Below are positions 43,459-54,296 of a DNA stretch of 64,000 nt, piece after piece. Origin of the DNA: Blasia pusilla (lineage: Eukaryota > Marchantiophyta > Marchantiopsida > Blasiales); contig CM114271.1 of assembly GCA_050084515.1 (NCBI GenBank), positions 14,756,001-14,820,000 of the forward strand. The letters are read 5' to 3'. Position 1 is the stretch's first letter. Each line of letters starts with the position of its first letter. The notes under the pieces were generated by a model. That model had not been told where the DNA came from, searched no databases, and saw nothing but the letters and a program-made list of their open reading frames with translations. The position numbers and the translations under genes are program-made.

Positions 43459-44560
43459 ACGGATGAATCAAAGACTATCGGAGAGAGCACGTAGTATGTT
43501 GAGCAATGTAGGAATAAAGAAAAGCTTCTAGGCACAAGCTGTAAATACTGCTTGTTATCTGATAAATCTATCTCCTACTATTGCTATTGGATGTAAAACT
43601 CCTATTGAGTTGTGGCATGGTACTCTTCAAATTACTCTTTTCTTAGAGTGTCTGGATGCTCGATATATATTCATGTTCATGTTCAAAGGCTAGAAAGTGT
43701 ATCTTTCTAGGATATCAGAAGGGAGTGAAAGGGTATAGATCATGGGACCCTAGTACGTGCAAGATTGTTGTGAGTAGAGATGTGTCCTTTGATGATAAGG
43801 CAATGTTGAAGATTCATATTTCAAGTGAGGTAAGAGATCAAAGTCCAATGTCTGAGGCTATAAAATAAGAGGTAGACATTAGTGATAGGATTGCCTCAGA
43901 ATCAGAGCCTCAAAGTCCTGTTGAAGTTAAGATTGCACCGCAGCTTTGCAAGTCAGATAGACCTAGGAGACCCCCCGAACATTTGAGTTTTTCGAGTTCA
44001 GATGCAATTGCCTTTGCCCTTCTTACAGAGAATGGCGAGCCTTCCTGCCACAAAGAGGCCTTGGAGGTCCAGGACTGGTCAAGGTGGATATTTGCCATGG
44101 AGTAAGAGATGGAGTCTCCTCAATATAATCACACTTGGGACTTAGTGCAATTGCCTAAGGACAAGAAGGCAATTGGATGCAGATGGGTGTATTGGAGGAA
44201 GGAATGACTTCCTCAGACTAGTGAAGATAGATTCAATGCGAGACTTGTGGCAAAGGAATATGCCCAAAGGGAAGGTATTGACTTCAATGATATTTTCTCA
44301 CTAGTGGTAAAGATTGCATCCATTTGTGTATTTCTAGGCATAGTAGATCTATATGACCAAGAGTTGGAGCAACTTGATGTTACAACTGCCTTCTTGCATG
44401 GAGAGCTTGAGGAGGAGATGTAAATGCAACACTTAGAGGGATTGGAAGTATAGGGGGAGGAGAACTTGGTGTGCAAATTGAAAAGTCCTTATACGGATTG
44501 AAGCAGAGTCCGAAACAATGGTATAAAAGATTCAATACATTTATGAGAATAGATGGGTAT
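43459..44560 (+). pseudogene. Copia element G: integrase end and reverse transcriptase start
   Basis: ERARSMLSNVGIKKSF, AQAVNTACYLINLSPTIAIG and CKTPIELWHG finish the integrase. KCIFLGYQKGVKGYRSWDPS and VSRDVSFDD follow; then the RT start EMESPQYNHTWDLVQLPKDK, AIGCRWVYWRKE, RFNARLVAKEYAQREGIDFN and LEQLDVTTAFLHGELEEEM. Several stops and frame changes. The YVDD palm is absent because the element ends near 44,560. Confidence 0.8.
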
Positions 44561-45210
44561 ATTCATACTTGTCCAACTTTCTCATCTTTAGCTCAAATAT
44601 GGCCCATATGGTCTCCGAGATGCATGTAGCACTCTTGCCAAGTTTTCAAGCAAAATGGAGTTGGGAGCAAAATCTCAATAATTGGTAAGTCCTTTTTGGA
44701 TCTGAACCATCAAACCTTGAATGAAAATAGGGCTTTTTTTCATTTTTCATCTTGTCCAACTTTCCCATTTTGAGCTAAAATTTTGGCCCTCATGGTCCAC
44801 AAGGTGCATGTTTCACTCTTGCCAAGTTTCAAGAAAAATGGAGTTGTGAGAAAAACCTACAAATTAATAATTGAAAAACCTCACAAATTAATAACCGATT
44901 TCATGTTATCCAAATTTTCCATCTTGAGCTGAGATTTGGCCCACATGGTCTCCAAGCTGTATCTTGTAGTCTTGCCAAGTTTCACCAAAAATGGAGTTGT
45001 GACCAAAACCTCAAAAATAGGTAAGTACGTTTTGGAACTTTTGGCCCCGAACCCTTAAACCTTCAATGAAAAGAAGGTTTTTTCATTTTTCATCATGTCC
45101 AACTTTCCCAAGTTATCTTTGTAGCACTCTTGCAAAGTTTTGAGCAAAAGGGAGTTGTGACCACGAGCTCAAAATCACACTTACCAATTTTACCTTCAAT
45201 ATAAAAATCA
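44560..45210. repeat. Tandem repeat of ~155-185-base units
   Basis: Four imperfect units start near 44,568, 44,751, 44,905 and 45,093. Each has CTTGTCCAACTTTC-like sequence, then GAGCT...TTGGCCC...ATGGTC, CACTCTTGCCAAGTTT and AAAATGGAGTTGTG. Linkers contain CCTTGAATGAAAA...TTTTTTTCATTTTTCAT. No coding sense. It sits between copia RT and the hAT remnant. Confidence 0.8.
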
Positions 45211-45351
45211 ATGTTTTATTATCAAGAAGGTTATAAAAAGGAATGTCATAAAAATGACATTCTTACAATAGTCAACACAAAACAAGTTTGCTACAACTAT
45301 CTACTAATCCGTCTCACTAAATTCATTAGGTCTATGCTTGGGTCCGGTGGA

Positions 45352-47547
45352 TTATATAAGATGTAAGCGGTAATTTGGCGGCTCAATATTTCGAAGTCGG
45401 GTGGATCGGCGACGAGTTACTATTGCAATTGTTTCATCATCGGAGGAAATGTATGAGCTATCCATGCCATGATTGATGGGTTGAGAATTTGGAACCATAG
45501 GTATGAGAACATCATTATCATTAGGCTCATCAACTAAGTCCACCGTTTCAACGCTCAAAGATTGTGGAGGAGAATCTCGCATAGGTTCACTAGACTCGGT
45601 GGAATAATTATGAACTCCTACTAGTTGCAACAATTTGAGGGTTGTAGGTTGTGTTAGGAGAAGTACTTGGCAGCTTGGATTCGCTTGAAGTCCTCCGTTG
45701 TTGCTCTTACTCGTGCTCTCGAATCCAATGTTCCATTTGAGCATCATCTTTGTCTCTTCCAAGCCCCTCGGAGTCAAATTTTTTAGTGTTGCCGATATGA
45801 GTATCCTCTCTCCCTTTGATGCCATGAATTCCGCATATCACATCTGCCTCCTCTAGGTCCTCATCTTGCAATTCAAGGTTATCTTCATGATTACCATCAC
45901 GATTTCTTGCATGCAAGCTAGATTCACTCCCATCTTCTACCACCCTTCTAGCTTGTTCTTCTCCATCCCTTTCATAAAAGTATTGCTCATTCAAGAGCGC
46001 TTGTCTTGATTTTCGAGAAACACCCTTGTCTCCCAACCGTGAGTTTGTGTAGATGTACACCAAATCCCTTGGCATGCTCGTTGGTCAATTTATTCATGTG
46101 CTTGTTGTGGATGAAACCATAACTACTCCAATTTCTCTACGTTGAAGAAGATGAAACCACTTGTGCTATAATGGACTTAGCCACATAACGCAATGTTGGT
46201 GCATCTTAATTGTACATGCTCCACCAATCAAAGGGGCCAAGTGAATCAAAAATTTCCCTACCAAACTCATCCACAAATAGTTCCTGATGGTTCACAATAT
46301 TGCCCAACTCTCGCAAGCAAGTAGCCACATAAGAATTTGCTTCGGTGACATTGAGGCCATGCACCCCCTTTGCATAAAGTTTCAGATATTGTTTGAAATC
46401 TCTTAGGCACTCAGCATTTGAAGTGATGTCTTGAACACTATCAACAAGATTATAAGGGGCGAGAATGTAGCCTATTGCATGTAACTTGTTGTGGATAAGT
46501 GTCCACCGCCTAGAAATAACATCGACCATCTCCGTAGCTCTAGACATTGTGACCAAATAACCGCGACGCCTTCCACCCACACCGAGCCATGGAGTTACAG
46601 GAAAAGAGTCTCTTCCATTATCTCAAAAATAAGGCGATAAATACACCTCGTCATTGCTTTATGACCATCACACTCTCTCAACAAAATAGTAGTTGGTTGA
46701 GCCGCAACAAACAACTCCTCACCCTCGATCCAATAATTATGATTGGCCATAGTAGTCTCAATCTCTCATGCCTTCTCCCTTTGCCTCGCATCCTTTCCAT
46801 TGAAATACTCCCTAAAAGCATTGGTGGCAACCATGGCATGGAACGCCTCCCTCAATTCTATGACGCGTCCCAACATGATAAAATTTATGGCAAAACATGT
46901 GTTTGCAAGAAGCAACAATTGTCTCTTCATCGGATTGCTTTCCATGAATTTGGCCATCACCCAAGTTCTAGTCTTCACAAATAATACCATCTCACGAGCT
47001 TGTGCAAAAATCCTGTCCATCCAAGGTCATTTACCCAACTCTTCGCAGACTAGATCAAGAGAATGTGACATGCCTACATCCCAAAGAATATGAGGGAATT
47101 GTGCTTTGGTAAGTTTCCCTGTTGCTCGCTCATTGCTAGCATTGTCTGTCACAAGTTACAACACATTCTCTGGATTGATGCGCATGATAGTCCTCTCTAG
47201 TGACTTGCCAACCATTCCCCCATTTGGGATTCCCCCTTGGTGTCTACCGACTCAATTATGACCTCACCTTATGGACACAAGACCATTATGTTCACTAAAG
47301 ACTCACTCCTCACATTGGTCCAAGAATCCGTTATGATCGTGGCCCCCAAACGCAAATTGTCCAATATGCCATCCACCTTTTTCTTCACCTTCCCCATATA
47401 TTTCTCAAGGAGGGTGGTGCGCAACAAATAGTAACTAGGACTTGAGTAACCCTTCACCTTTGTTGTCGCTAACACTGCTTGTTTGAAAGCATCTTGTCGT
47501 ACTACGTTGAATGGTATTCCACATTCGTAGAAATACTTCGTCCACAT
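45352..47547 (-). pseudogene. hAT-family transposase (DUF659 type), decayed
   Basis: Read leftward: FYECGIPFNVVRQDAFKQAV, SSPSYYLLRTTLLEKYMGKV and ATIITDSWTNVRSESLVNIM (47,547-47,269) match the DUF659 N-terminal part of plant hAT-like transposases, with the first catalytic Asp in TDSWT. A middle part at 47,020-46,766 has EMVLFVKTRTWVMAKFMESN and FAINFIMLGRVIELREAF. At 46,580-46,206 it reads RRWTLIHNKLHAIGYILAPY with ECLRDFKQYLKLYAKG. The C-terminal dimerisation part (MPRDLVYIYTNSRLGDKG, 46,075) and an acidic tail follow to 45,352. Stops and frameshifts separate the parts. No terminal inverted repeats identified. Confidence 0.75.
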
Positions 47548-47590
47548 TTTTTAAGATTGAGTTAGAGTCAAGCTTAGGAGACACCTGAAC

Positions 47591-47830
47591 TGCTACATTT
47601 GGTATTCACACGAAGTAGGGAAGCTTAATCTTGGTTAGTCAGTTAAGCGCGATTATCTTAACTAGGGTTAGTTAATCACAGTTAGTCTAACTTGAGACTA
47701 TGGTTAAGATTAGGGTTAGGTATGCTTGTACATACCCTATATAATTGAGAAAGGGACCAACCTCCACTCATTCTCTCATTGCAAAAGTTTGTTCTCTATG
47801 GTGGTGTGTGAGTGTCAAAGTCGTTTCCAA
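47591..47830 (+). repeat. LTR-like repeat, left copy of an inverted pair
   Basis: TGCTACATTTGGTATTCACA then GGTTAGTTAATCACAGTTAG, ACATACCCTATATAATTGAG and CCAACCTCCACTCATTCTCT. The inverted relative is at 51,676-51,889. It contains a TATATAA box near 47,742. Possibly the LTR edge of a small retroelement; the two copies flank the truncated transposon and adjoining fragments. Confidence 0.5.
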
Positions 47831-47873
47831 CCAGTTCTGCTTCTTTAGCAGTTTCCTACATATATAAGTGAGG

Positions 47874-48837
47874 GGGGTGTTTCTTGGTGCTGACTGGAGG
47901 GAGCAAAGATGAACTCTTCAACCTTCAGCGCATGAAAAGGTCGCTCAAGTGGCAAACGGCGCAGTCGTGGATGATAAAAAATAAGTATCCACTGAGATCG
48001 GCTTCAAATCAAGTCCGGGTATGTTCCAATTACAAATTGTTGATTTCTATTTTTTGTCCTTGTTTTATACTGTAGGTTGAGACATTCAACACGTCGAATT
48101 TCAACAGGTTTCTAAAATCCTATTGTAAGATGAAGTGCAACCCGTCGGAACCCGTCGGCTTGCAACAAGAATGATGCCTTAGTTGATAAGCAACCCGTCG
48201 GAACCTAACGAGTTGGATCTACATTACAGTGCTCATGAGCAACCCACGAGAATCCGATGGGTTGCAACTATGTTTCTGTCCAAGTTGTAGAGCAACACGT
48301 CGGTTTCTGACAGGTTGCAAGCTTCTTCCACCTTAAAGCTGACATCTTTTTGCACTTGTCTTGTGCACAGATGGAGCACTCCTATGTCTACTGTTTTGTG
48401 AGACCTTAGCACAATTTCCATATGTTTCAGATACCGGATACAGTAGATCCATGCTTAGATGGGTTCACGTTGGATAGCCTTTACTTGGAGGTACAGAGAA
48501 GTCACCTGCCCTCATGGAGACGCTCATGGAGCTCTGCTCGAGGTCGGGTGATTTGGTCTTCGAATTTGTAGGCTTATCAGGGGCGAATATCAGAGGTGCC
48601 TAGTAGAGTGGCAGGAACATTCTCAGCCTTGAGGGAAGGAAGGAACTTTTTGACGTGTACAAGGAGGCAAAGGCGGATTACAAAAGGCTGGTGGGAGTCT
48701 ATAACTCGCCTCCAAAGCCAAGTGCTCCAGCAGCAGAGCCATTGGTAGTGACATCATTGTCACTTCTAGTTATTCCAAAAATCAAGAGGGAAAGGTCGGA
48801 AGTCATTTGGGAAGAGCTCTCGGATGATGACGAGTGA
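47874..48837 (+). pseudogene. Methyltransferase-like gene, second copy (3' exons)
   Basis: Exon 1 here: VFLVLTGGSKDELFNLQRMK, SLKWQTAQSWMIKNKYPLRS, then donor near 48,018. The intron holds hairpins. The last exon begins 48,431 after TATGTTTCAG: DTVDPCLDGFTLDSLYLEVQ, METLMELCSRSGDLVFEFVG, LSGANIRGA then two TAG stops where copy 1 has Trp-Gln, SGRNILSLEGRKELFDVYKE, IPKIKRERSEVIWEELSDDD and a stop at 48,835-48,837. The two stops are TGG to TAG and CAG to TAG, the pattern of cytosine deamination. The C-terminus is intact here and shows the true end of the family. Confidence 0.65.
48130..48320. repeat. Hairpin cluster in the second copy's intron (4 units)
   Basis: Units near 48,138, 48,190, 48,239 and 48,292, each about 27 bases and 50 apart, more degenerate than in the 12.3-kb element (GCAACCCACGAGAATCCGAT-type). 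Confidence 0.75.
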
Positions 48838-49039
48838 CTTCAATGGATTTATGGGGTTCAATCAATTCAAGCGTTTTGGAGTTGGGATTTAGTGGTTTTA
48901 AGCGGCGGAGCACATATTGATACTGGATGGATGTCACCTTGTAGAGCATGCAAGACTTATTGCCGGGGAAGGCGTTGGGACTCTTCTCATCATACATGGG
49001 ACTGATATGGTGTACCTAGGCGAGGGGGAGGGGCAAGGT

Positions 49040-49260
49040 ATCAAATTCCCCTACATTCTCAATCCCCATCTACAATCGGTCAGAGGAGCCACTTGTATCC
49101 CAAGACATTCTTATTGTACACAAACCGAGGAGAGTTAGGAGTAAATTTATAGATGATGAAGTTGAAGAAATCATAGACTAGAGTTTATGGTTTCATTAAT
49201 CAAATGTAAATTTCCGAGTTTCCCTCGGATGTAATAAAGGACTTACAATTATTTTGAAAC
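49040..49260 (+). pseudogene. Acidic-tail terminal exon and poly(A) region, second copy
   Basis: EEPLVSQDILIVHKPRR then VRSKFIDDEVEEIID stop (49,179-49,181), homologous to 1,399-1,500 (minus): EEPLESQNIPLVLSSRR then VRSKFVDDEAEEIID. AATAAA follows near 49,234 in both. Upstream exons of this tail are not identified; it may be an alternative end of the methyltransferase-like gene. Confidence 0.45.
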
Positions 49261-49339
49261 AAGTGTTCTTGAAGTGTTTTCTAACTTTTGGTGCTTCTGT
49301 GTCTGGTCAAGCGATTTCTCTCTACTGGAAGATCTTCAT

Positions 49340-50350
49340 TTTGCAACCCGTCGGATTCTGACAAGTTGCTAACCAAAGGCCATGTTTGCATCTGGTTGGA
49401 TTCGGACAAGTTGTAAGAGTTGTCATTGTTTCTTCTCGTCTTATTTCTCCCTTCTGGGATATGTATGTGATCTTTTCCTCTTCCGGGACTCTCTTGCAAC
49501 CTTTTCTTAACCCTATTTTCAATCATCCAGTCAGGAAATCTGTCGGATTCCGACAAGTTGCATGTCAGGTTGATTGGATTCTTATCGTTTCATTCTCTTT
49601 CTTTTCTATTCTTCATTTGGCTCTTTTGCATTTTTCCACTTTTAACCTCCTCCAACCGGTCGGATTCTGAAAGGTTGGCTACTTGAGTGATTTTCTTTTC
49701 CTGTGAGTCTATCTTGTTAGCCATTCTAGCAGGCTTTTTCACTTTTGCCTCCTTCCCCCATTATCTTCAAACCAGTGTTCTCTAACGATTATTTTTTGAG
49801 ACCTATGGGATTCCGACAACTTGTCAGATTCCAACACGTTGCATAACTCAAGTTGATTGGCTACTCCGACACGTTGCATGAATCAGGTTGATTGGCTTCT
49901 AATCATTTCAGTTTTTTCTTTTCTATTCTTCATTTGGCTCTTTTGCATTTTTTCACTTTTGACGTCCGGCCTCCTGTACACTCTTGAAATCTGCCATAAT
50001 ACCAACCCAACTCTTCCATGCATGCCTACTCTTTGGTGACACTAGAAACATCTTATAGATTGATGCCACATCTTGCAAAAAGTTTGATTTCGACGGGTTG
50101 CAGAGGTTCAAACTTGTCTCTGGAAACCCTTGGTAACCACTTTGTTTGAGTTGTTTTATCTTGCAACTTGTCGGATTCCGACGGGTTGGAGGACAAAGCC
50201 AAAAAAGACACTACTTGCAACCTGTCGAATTTCGACACGTTGCAAGCGGTGTTAATGATTTCGTTTTCTTTCACACCAAGGACTTGTTTCTCTAAAGTGT
50301 TCCTCATGTTGTCATATCTTGCAACCTGTCGGATTCTGATGGGTTGCACG
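49340..50350. repeat. Hairpin cluster in the second copy's 3' region (about 9 units)
   Basis: Degenerate palindromes near 49,342, 49,390, 49,538, 49,652, 49,806, 50,080 (half), 50,163, 50,219 and 50,321. Many arms carry CGGATTCTGACAAG changes. Linkers are T-rich and repeated (TTTTCTATTCTTCATTTGGC at about 49,603 and 49,918). Confidence 0.75.
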
Positions 50351-51255
50351 GCATAATGAAACCACTCGTCAAGATCCTTCTTCAAATGGATGTGAAGTTT
50401 CCATAACTTTGGAAGATGGCATGCAAGTTGGGGTGAATGTTAATCTCGTTTCCTCTCGCTCCCCCATTTTCTTCAAACCATACTTCCAAAAAATCCAATT
50501 TTTTGAGAGGTTGCAAGCTTCTCTCCTGTGATTCCCTTGCAGAAATGAATTCTTAACCCTGTCATTTTACTCAATTTATTACCGTATTTTTCAATTCATT
50601 CTTTGCAACTCCCAGCCTCCTCCTCGTTTCCTTCATTGTGTTGGCTTCCTTCACATGTGACATTTGTGTATATTCACAATTACCAAACACTCATCAACAC
50701 CCACCTAATAAAGGACATCATATTACCACTACTCCTTATCATTTACTCTGTCATGATTGGTTGTTAGATTTTCTCAAAGTGTTGGGGATGAGGGTGGGAG
50801 TCTTGGATAAAAAGCCCATAATAGTAATAAATATTGAGAAGTCTAACCCTTAAGTGCACTGTAGCGTATTTTCAGACACGGGGATGCAACTGGTTTTTAT
50901 TAGTAAATCACGGTTCTGAAAATACTTTTGTACTGAAAACATTCTCTCTACATGGTTATGTAATTATAATTAACCCTCTGGCTCGCTTACCCTTTTGCTG
51001 GCTCACAGTCCAAATTCAGAACCAAGTCTAGAAAAATGGGGTTAGTTTTGGCCCCAATCTGGTCCACTTGTTACTCTCTTGTAAAGATTTTTTGCATTTG
51101 AAAGGGAGTAAAATATATAGAAATGTCATGAAGTTTTGAAGAGAGGAGGCGGATTATGCCCTTTTTTTGAAGAGAGACTCTCCTCTCTTCCTCTCTTCCT
51201 CTCTTCCTCTCCTCTCTTACCCTCTCATGTCAGAAAACCATCCCCCTCCGATTCT

Positions 51256-51505
51256 CACCCCTTGGCCACGTCTCACCTGAGACTCGACTTCTCTCAAGTG
51301 TGGGTTCTGCGTTTGGTTCCAGTTTCCTTAGTCGCAACCATAAACGCATGAAACAATCAAAATATTTTTCTTGCTTGCGTCTCGCACTTGTGTTTTCTAA
51401 CTTGTCTCTTCTTGAGACTTCGCCAAAGCGCAAACCATCCTAGCGTGAGCCCGCTAGAGTTCGGATGTTCCGTTTGGCGCTCGTTTGGTTATGAGGGCCG
51501 CAACA
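51256..51505 (-). repeat. Chromovirus LTR fragment
   Basis: Begins on the minus strand TGTTGCGGCCCTCATAACCA, homologous to 19,904 onward. Interrupted at 51,246 by the hairpin transposon. Confidence 0.7.
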
Positions 51506-51665
51506 CCCTCTCACGGAGACGTATACCGTGCAGCAACAAGCGGCCTGATCCGGAAAATTGACAACTATCAAATCGTTGTATCGATAGAGCATACCCTTAA
51601 TTTTGGACATCCCACACGCGTCTATATCCGCTAACCACATACAGAAATAATGCTCTTAGTTAGAG
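51506..51665 (-). pseudogene. Retro-M Gag N-terminal fragment
   Basis: LADIDACGMSKIKGMLYRYN then CCCTVYVSVRG matches the copy 3 counterpart (GDIDMCGMSRVEGMFC and CCRTVHALVRG, 63,360-63,470). Truncated by the chromovirus LTR on its downstream side. Confidence 0.55.
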
Positions 51666-51675
51666 ATGTATTAAC

Positions 51676-51889
51676 TGATGGGATATGACTCTCACACTCA
51701 CACACCATTATGGAGAACAAAATTTTGCAATGAGAAAATGAGTGGAGGTTGGTCTCCTTCTCAATTATATAGGGTATGTACAAGCAACCATAACCCTAAT
51801 CCTAACCATAGTTTTGAGTTAGACTAACTATGATTAACTAACCCTACAAAATTAAGCTTTTCTACTTCATTTGAGTACCAAATGTAGCA
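51676..51889 (-). repeat. LTR-like repeat, right copy of the inverted pair
   Basis: Minus strand TGCTACATTTGGTACTCAAA to GACTCTCACAC-complement and ending ATCCCATCA; TG...CA edges. Inverted to 47,591-47,830. It joins the retro-M Gag fragment. Confidence 0.5.
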
Positions 51890-53585
51890 TTTTGGGTGTC
51901 CGACGAGCTTGATTATAGCTCAGTCTTCAATATTAATCAATTGCAAGAGCATATAGCCAAGAATTTGCACCAAATCAACTTTTCCAACATTCTCCCTGAG
52001 GCCTCCTCTGACACTCATGGAGCTTGTTTGTACTCATCTGCAGGTACAGGAATAGGGCATGGCTTAGTAAAAATATTTTTATTCATCCATTTCATCTTTC
52101 TTGAAGTATATTCTTACCAATCTTGCGGTCACATCTTGAACTTACCCATTCTTCTCTGCTACGTGTGCCAAATTTTATATCCGGGGAACCCATTGATGCA
52201 AAGGGTATCCATATTTTCAATGTGCACATGGTGGAGAATGAATGTCCATACATGATGTGATTAGAGCGGAAATCGCATCGATGGCTCATATTACAGAGTA
52301 CACCATTGGGCAAGGGGAGCTCTATGTCTTACCTTCAACCACACCAGCAACCTCTCATTGAAGAGTTGATCTTGAGGTGGATTGTAGATATAAGATGATG
52401 TGGTCATTTTTTATTCCACACAATGTGACTTGGTATGTTGAGCGGCATATGCTAAAGCTTCAACAGCTGAAGCAACAACAAAAATAAGGAGTTAAGTTAT
52501 GCTATGAGACATGTGACACATGGATTTATTTGTTTTTCCATTGAAATATTTGGGCATTTACATGCGGTTCTTGATACTTTCGTGAAAAATTATCTCATCA
52601 TTCCCTCGAGAATTATCACCTTGTCCCTTCTCATAGTCCTTTGCTCTCTATAGTCACTACTTATCTACTGAAATGCATCTCAATGGCCTTACAATGTACA
52701 TAAGCTTTGGGGTTGATACGTTGAGCGGAAGTGATAGGGAGTCGCTCACCTCATCGTCCATTGACATCTAACCAATCCCTAGTGTTCTTGTCAGATTTAT
52801 TTAATGTTAACTATTAATCATGTAGCTCATTGAGTTGGTGTTTGTGTTGGCTAGTTGCCATTCTTTTTTTGCATTCCATTCTGTATTTCTTGACTCCTTC
52901 CCTTCTTGGGATGTTATAACCTTTCTTTGTCATATTTTGAAATTGCTACCAGCGCCAATTTAATGTCCATAGGTGAGATGTGAGCTTTGAAGTTCGAGAT
53001 CTTGTCAAGAAATACATAATGGAGACTAAGGTCCCACCAATTACCTTCAAGTATCTCTAGGAATATGGCGCCAAGATATGCAAGACCCTTCAAGATCAAG
53101 GTTGCACAGAAATGGACTTGTCCGTGCATGGGATAGACATGCTCAACAGGTCCTCAGCCTGGGTTTTCTTTGGTACCCCGATCTCCTGCATAAGCTCAGG
53201 ACACAACAACGGGTCTGAGCAAGGATCTAATGAGTGTGCAGGCTATGAGCCTTTTCCATGCTTGCATCAAGCCCACACATAACCTACACTAAGTCCTTCT
53301 AGCCCATAGCAAACCACTCAAGGCTTGTTTTGCTCAAGGCTCCCAATTGGCCTCCACAAGCTCGATGCGGACCATTGTGGCCTTGATGTTGGCTACAAAC
53401 TGGGTGGCAAGAACGAGCAACGGATCATCTGAATGTATTTGGGTGGTCCGAGCTTGGATCTATGTTGCAGGTAGGGTGGGCTCACGTGTGCTCAAGGCTA
53501 GGGTAGGATGGACTCAAGAATTCGAGCCCGCACGGAACTGGTTTGTGTACGACCTTGTTCAAGATACTCAAATAGGTTAAAGAGA
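51890..53585. other. Unassigned region with exon-like stretches
   Basis: Frame ELDYSSVFNINQLQEHIAKN then HQINFSNILPEASSDTHG ends at a TCTGCAG|GTACAGG junction (near 52,043), looking like an exon but unmatched. IHIFNVHMVENECPY (near 52,210) and DVSFEVRDLVKKYIMETKVP (near 52,980) are similar isolated stretches. A 77-codon frame at 53,347-53,580 has no family. I cannot assign a function. Confidence 0.3.
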
Positions 53586-53589
53586 TATC

Positions 53590-53950
53590 ATACCAATTGA
53601 GGTTGCCATTGGAGTAATCAAGTTTATGATATGTTCCATATTAGTGAACTAAAGGAGTAAGTGGATGATCAAGACCCGTTTTAGACAATACTTTTACGAC
53701 CCTTCCCGATCATAGTCAAAGACCAAGAGGAGTACGTTTGAAGTCAACACTATACACGATGAGCATTGAATAAAGAGAGGAAGGAGAGTAATAAACGAAT
53801 ACTTTATGGCATAGAAAGGTTATGATTTATGCGTAAGGATGTAGGCAAGGATATAGGAACTAGAAATTAAAGTAATCTGAATTTTGTTGGGGAACTTCTA
53901 GAGGAATTAGACGAAGGAGATTACAAGGAAGATAGATGGTAAGACTAAAG
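53590..53950 (+). pseudogene. Chromovirus integrase end and chromodomain fragment
   Basis: YDMFHISELKE, a stop, VDDQDP, TILLRPFPIIVKDQEEYV and weak chromodomain remnants (INEYFMA, KGYDLC) follow the usual 'FHVSLLK...eyeVE.ILD...eYlVkWKGY' layout. Heavily decayed plus-strand relic. Confidence 0.55.
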
Positions 53951-54296
53951 TTTGGTGCTTAGCTTAAGAAAGTGTCCAAAATTTGTCTGGAATGTTTTCA
54001 TTCGGGTGCATGTATTGGTGAATGGAGCATGACTTGTATGTGTTGTGGCATCACGAGATTATGTGGTTGAGTTTGACACGGTTTGCTACCACAATCGAGG
54101 TCTTAGTGTCATGTACTTAATGTGACCCAACACGTTGGGTTAGATTAGATTAGTGTAGGTTTGGTGTTTACTGAAGGACAAGGGCCATAACCTAAGAAGT
54201 TGGTAAATTCAATCTAAGGATAACATATGGTATCTTTACGGGGGACCCAACTTTATAAAGTGGACAAAAGCGTCAACTCAACTAAGTGGGGGAGCA

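Larger units (their letters stand above)
40128..44560 (+). mobile_element. Copia element G, plus strand, with nested solo LTR
   Basis: A probable short 5' LTR (40,128-40,347, TGTTACGG...TTTCAACA) is followed by primer site TTGGTATCAAAGC (40,349-40,361), Gag from ATG 40,382, zinc knuckle, protease, integrase and RT start. The integrase is split by the solo LTR at 42,189-43,458. The element ends in RT near 44,560, where a tandem repeat begins; no 3' LTR is seen. Many stops. Confidence 0.8.
47874..51246 (+). mobile_element. Second, truncated copy of the hairpin transposon
   Basis: It contains the last two methyltransferase exons, the acidic-tail exon, about a dozen hairpins and the element's left end in inverted orientation: purine tract complement CCTCTCTTCCTCTCTTCCTC then CATGTCAGAAAACCATCCCCC ending at 51,246. 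The transposase half and first exons are missing (cut at about 47,874). The expected duplication TCCGATTCT (51,247-51,255) has no partner because the other end is lost. It is inserted in a minus-strand chromovirus LTR. Confidence 0.7.

Noticed and set aside
47640-47720. Telomere-like TTAGGG words
   Set aside because: Only two or three irregular occurrences (GATTAGGGTTAGG) within an LTR-like repeat; no array.
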